Below the pieces are notes generated by a model. It worked only from the letters and a program-made list of their open reading frames with translations, was not told the DNA's origin and did no database searches. A stretch of 33,081 nt of DNA from the NCBI GenBank assembly GCA_017511375.1, contig JAFWKJ010000018.1, positions 139,115 to 172,195 of the forward strand, given 5' to 3'. The DNA comes from Bacilli bacterium. Lineage in GTDB: Bacteria > Bacillota_I > Bacilli_A > RF39 > UBA660. The position numbers and the translations under genes were made by a program. Below, one piece after another: positions 30,876 through 33,081 of the stretch (its first letter is position 1; every line of letters starts with the position of its first letter).

Positions 30876-30884
30876 TGCTATAAT
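30876..30884 (+). promoter_or_regulatory. Extended -10 promoter of the methyltransferase operon
   Basis: TGCTATAAT, exact TGnTATAAT, 22 bases before the ATG. Confidence 0.7.
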
Positions 30885-30906
30885 GTGTAGGAATTGAGGT
30901 GACTTT

Positions 30907-31776
30907 ATGCTTCTTAGTAAAGATTGGAAAGAATATGAATGTATTGATGCATCTTTAGGAATGAAATATGAAAGATGGGGAAATCTATTTTTATTGAGGC
31001 CAGATCCTCAAGTTATTTGGGATAATGGAAATTTAGAAGAAAAGTATCGTGGTCAGATTGATGCAATTTATCATAGAAGTAATAAAGGAGGAGGCAACTG
31101 GGAAAATCTAAAGTCTGTTCCTTCTTCTTGGATGATTCATTATAAGGAACTATCTTTTCATATTAAACAAATGGGATTTAAACATACAGGTTTATTTCCA
31201 GAACAAGCTGTGAATTGGGAATGGATGATTTCTAAAATTAAAAGTGCTGGACGAGAAATAAAAGTTCTTAATTTATTTGCCTATACAGGAGGGGCAACGG
31301 TTGCCTGCTTATCTGCTGGAGCTCATGTTACACATGTTGATTCTTCTCGTGGAATGGTTGATTGGTGTAAAGAAAATGTTAATAGTAGTGGCTTTCAAGG
31401 AGACCATGTTCGCTATATTGTCGATGATGTTGTCAAATTTGTGCAAAGAGAAATTCGTAGAGGAAATCACTATGATGCGGTTATTATGGATCCTCCAAGT
31501 TATGGTAGAGGAGCCAATGGCGAAGTGTGGGATATTGAGAGAGATTTGAATTACTTAGTTCAATTGTGTAGTGATTTATTATCAGAAAATCCTTTATTCT
31601 TTTTAATCAATTCTTACACAACTGGATTATCATCTACTGTTCTTGAAAACATTTTAAAGATCCATGTTTTGTCTCATTCACAAGGACAGGTTTCTTGTGG
31701 GGAGATAGGACTTCCTATTACGACAGGTAAATTTGTTTTACCTTGTGGAATTTATGGGAGATGGGAGTGCCAATGA
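30907..31776 (+). CDS. Class I SAM-dependent rRNA methyltransferase (RlmI/RlmK-like)
   Basis: A 289-residue methyltransferase. SAM-binding motif I is VLNLFAYTGGATVACLSAGA (about residues 120-139), followed by the acidic HVDSS, and motif IV is MDPPSYGRG (about 195-203). The FPEQAVNWEWM segment before motif I is typical of the Methyltrans_SAM (PF10672) group. It lacks the N-terminal PUA domain of E. coli RlmI. The site it methylates is unknown; rRNA is likely from the family and from its partner gene. ATGA overlap with the pseudouridine synthase shows a two-gene operon for RNA modification. Confidence 0.9.
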   Translation: MLLSKDWKEYECIDASLGMKYERWGNLFLLRPDPQVIWDNGNLEEKYRGQIDAIYHRSNKGGGNWENLKSVPSSWMIHYKELSFHIKQMGFKHTGLFPEQAVNWEWMISKIKSAGREIKVLNLFAYTGGATVACLSAGAHVTHVDSSRGMVDWCKENVNSSGFQGDHVRYIVDDVVKFVQREIRRGNHYDAVIMDPPSYGRGANGEVWDIERDLNYLVQLCSDLLSENPLFFLINSYTTGLSSTVLENILKIHVLSHSQGQVSCGEIGLPITTGKFVLPCGIYGRWECQ

Positions 31777-32429
31777 ATCAATTAAATGTACTATATGAAG
31801 ATAATCATATCATTGTTGTGGTGAAACCATTTAATGTACTTAGTCAAGGGGATAGTACGGGAGATCTTTCTATCATGGATATGGTGAAAGATTATATTAA
31901 AAAGAAATATCATAAGCCGGGGAATGTATATTTAGGATTAGTTCATCGATTAGATCGTCCTGTTGGAGGAATTATGGTATTTGCGAGAAGTAGTAAAGCG
32001 GCTAGTCGATTAACTAAAGCCTTTTCAGAACATAAAGTTACGAAAAAGTATTTAGCGATTGTTCATGGTAAAATAGAAGGCTCTGGTGTTTTTGAAGATA
32101 AGATTGAAAAAGGAAATGATGGGAATAGTTTCATTAGTCCCCAAGGGAAAGAAGCTATTTTGGAATATGAGGCTTTGGAATATAATAAGGAATCGGATTG
32201 TACTTTGGTTTCTGTTCTTTTAAAAACTGGAAGACATCATCAAATTCGTGTTCAATTTGCAAGTCGAGATCATTATCTATTGGGAGACCAACGATATGGA
32301 GTATTAGATCATACACAGATTTGTTTATTTTCTTATTATTTATCTTTTACCCATCCTGTTACAAAAGAAGTGTTAGAATTTAAAGCATATCCTGAAAAAA
32401 AAGGATATTGGACAATTTTTACACTGTAA
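31773..32429 (+). CDS. RluA-family 23S rRNA/tRNA pseudouridine synthase
   Basis: A 218-residue enzyme converting uridine to pseudouridine. The catalytic Asp is D61 in HRLDRPVGG; KKYLAIVHG and TGRHHQIRVQFA near residue 150 are family motifs, and FTHPVTKE is near the C-terminus. There is no N-terminal S4 domain, as in the shorter RluA-type enzymes. ATG 31773 overlaps the stop of the preceding methyltransferase; the earlier in-frame start at 31743 is unlikely. The exact uridine target cannot be named. Confidence 0.92.
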   Translation: MNQLNVLYEDNHIIVVVKPFNVLSQGDSTGDLSIMDMVKDYIKKKYHKPGNVYLGLVHRLDRPVGGIMVFARSSKAASRLTKAFSEHKVTKKYLAIVHGKIEGSGVFEDKIEKGNDGNSFISPQGKEAILEYEALEYNKESDCTLVSVLLKTGRHHQIRVQFASRDHYLLGDQRYGVLDHTQICLFSYYLSFTHPVTKEVLEFKAYPEKKGYWTIFTL

Positions 32430-32448
32430 AAAAATGTATAAAAAAAAT

Positions 32449-32474
32449 AACATTTGCATTTGCAAATGTTTTTT
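32449..32474 (+). terminator. Terminator-like palindrome sharing the nrdD operator core
   Basis: AACATTTGC-ATTT-GCAAATGTT (32449-32470), preceded by A's and followed by T's, as expected of a terminator for the methyltransferase/pseudouridine synthase operon. It has the same 9-4-9 geometry as the palindrome at 16006 and the same TTGC-N4-GCAA core. It may serve both as terminator and as operator of the next gene. Confidence 0.6.
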
Positions 32475-32516
32475 GTTATTATATTTATAGATTATAGAAT
32501 AAAGGGAGTAGATAAA

Positions 32517-33081
32517 ATGAGTTTTGATTTAAATTGGTTCACAACTTTACCTGGGTTATTTATTACAGGTGGAGTGTTATTTTTAATTTTGGCCTTAGTA
32601 TTACTGATTATTACAGGTAAGAAATCTAAGAAGGAGAAGAAAGCAAAAGAAGAGGCGCAAGCACAAGCTCAAGCTGAACAGCAAGCATCAACGATGGCTG
32701 TTCCTGGAGCACCTGTTCCTGCAGCAGCAACACCAGTTGTTGCACCAGCAGCACCTGCTAATCCTGTAGCAGTTCCTGCAACACCAGCTGCACCAGTAGC
32801 TCCTGGACCTGGTCCTATGCCAGCAGCACCAGCACCAGCTGTGTCTGCCGTTCCTGTTTCACCTGAAGCTGTTGCTGCTTCTGCAGCTCCTGCAGTACCA
32901 GCAGCACCTGTTGCTCCTCCAACACCTGTGGCACCAGCAGCACCTATGGCAGCACCTGAAATTCATCCAGCGCCAGCTGCACCAACTATTACAGCTGTGT
33001 CACCAGTTGGACCTGCATCACCAGCTGCACCAACTCCAACTCCAATATATGGAGGTGCTAATCCTGCAGCCATTCCTGCAG
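32517..33081 (+). CDS. Pro/Ala-rich single-pass membrane protein, 3' end cut by window
   Basis: ATG at 32517 (AGGGAG upstream) opens a frame with no stop before the window end, giving at least 188 residues. The N-terminus (about residues 13-33, LFITGGVLFLILALVLLIIT) is one membrane helix, then a Lys cluster KKSKKEKKAKEE, an Ala/Gln run, and a long Pro/Ala-rich tail of APAAP/PVAP type. The Lys cluster directly after the helix suggests that the tail is cytoplasmic by the positive-inside rule. The base composition is clearly richer in C and G than that of its neighbours, owing to GCA and CCA/CCT codons. Function unknown; such tails are flexible. Confidence 0.8.
   Translation, partial: MSFDLNWFTTLPGLFITGGVLFLILALVLLIITGKKSKKEKKAKEEAQAQAQAEQQASTMAVPGAPVPAAATPVVAPAAPANPVAVPATPAAPVAPGPGPMPAAPAPAVSAVPVSPEAVAASAAPAVPAAPVAPPTPVAPAAPMAAPEIHPAPAAPTITAVSPVGPASPAAPTPTPIYGGANPAAIPA

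Noticed and set aside
1-33081. UGA read as tryptophan (Mycoplasma-type code)
   Set aside because: prpC, nrdD, spoVAC, scpA, the methyltransferase and others end cleanly in TGA inside ATGA overlaps, and Trp is encoded by TGG throughout.
1-33081. CRISPR arrays, insertion sequences, prophage or integrase genes
   Set aside because: No regularly spaced repeats with unique spacers and no transposase, integrase or phage structural motifs were seen. The only regular repeats are coding repeats in the BspA-like gene.

Overview
The window is A+T-rich, tightly packed bacterial DNA from the Bacillota. Evidence: SpoVA proteins with a SigF/SigG-type sigma factor, PrkC with PASTA domains, strong purine-rich ribosome binding sites, many intrinsic terminators, and extended -10 promoters (TGnTATAAT). 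Many genes end in TGA and many overlap as ATGA, so the standard bacterial code is used and a Mycoplasma-type code is unlikely. BspA-like (DUF285) and TasA-like surface proteins, with little biosynthesis in view, suggest an uncultured, host-associated Bacilli/Erysipelotrichia-like (RF39-like) lineage. That placement is an inference.

Layout. Positions 1-8426 hold a forward housekeeping cluster: a cut membrane protein, fmt, a membrane protein, rlmN, prpC, prkC, rsgA, rpe and a Pro/Ala/Glu-rich membrane protein. Positions 8447-9922 are a reverse-strand island with a double-HTH XRE regulator and an unknown protein. Next come tex, preceded by a short overlapping leader ORF, and a phosphodiesterase. 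A large BspA-like surface protein (12840-15311) is followed by a Crp/Fnr regulator divergent from nrdDG, with a near-perfect 22-bp palindrome between them. A TasA-like surface protein and a dUTPase follow.

Positions 20576-23005 carry a sigma factor and a minimal spoVAC-spoVAD-spoVAE set, separated by a strong terminator. After two small genes come scpAB, tRNA-Leu(CAA), an apparently free-standing structured RNA of about 110 nt, and a ZIP metal transporter. The last part holds an unknown protein, a FemX-like peptidoglycan aminoacyltransferase, a permuted NlpC/P60-like protein, a SipW-like signal peptidase homologue with a degenerate active site, an unknown small protein, a lipoprotein, an rRNA methyltransferase, a RluA-family pseudouridine synthase and the start of a Pro/Ala-rich membrane protein.

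Themes: translation and ribosome maturation (fmt, rlmN, rsgA, methyltransferase, pseudouridine synthase, tex); envelope signalling and synthesis (prpC-prkC, FemX-like); surface display (BspA-like, TasA-like, SipW-like); anaerobic nucleotide metabolism (nrdDG, dut); and sporulation/germination (sigma factor, spoVACDE). The least explained items are the structured RNA at 25251-25378, the palindrome shared by the nrdD region and the last gene, the leader ORF before tex, and the SipW-like/TasA-like pair.
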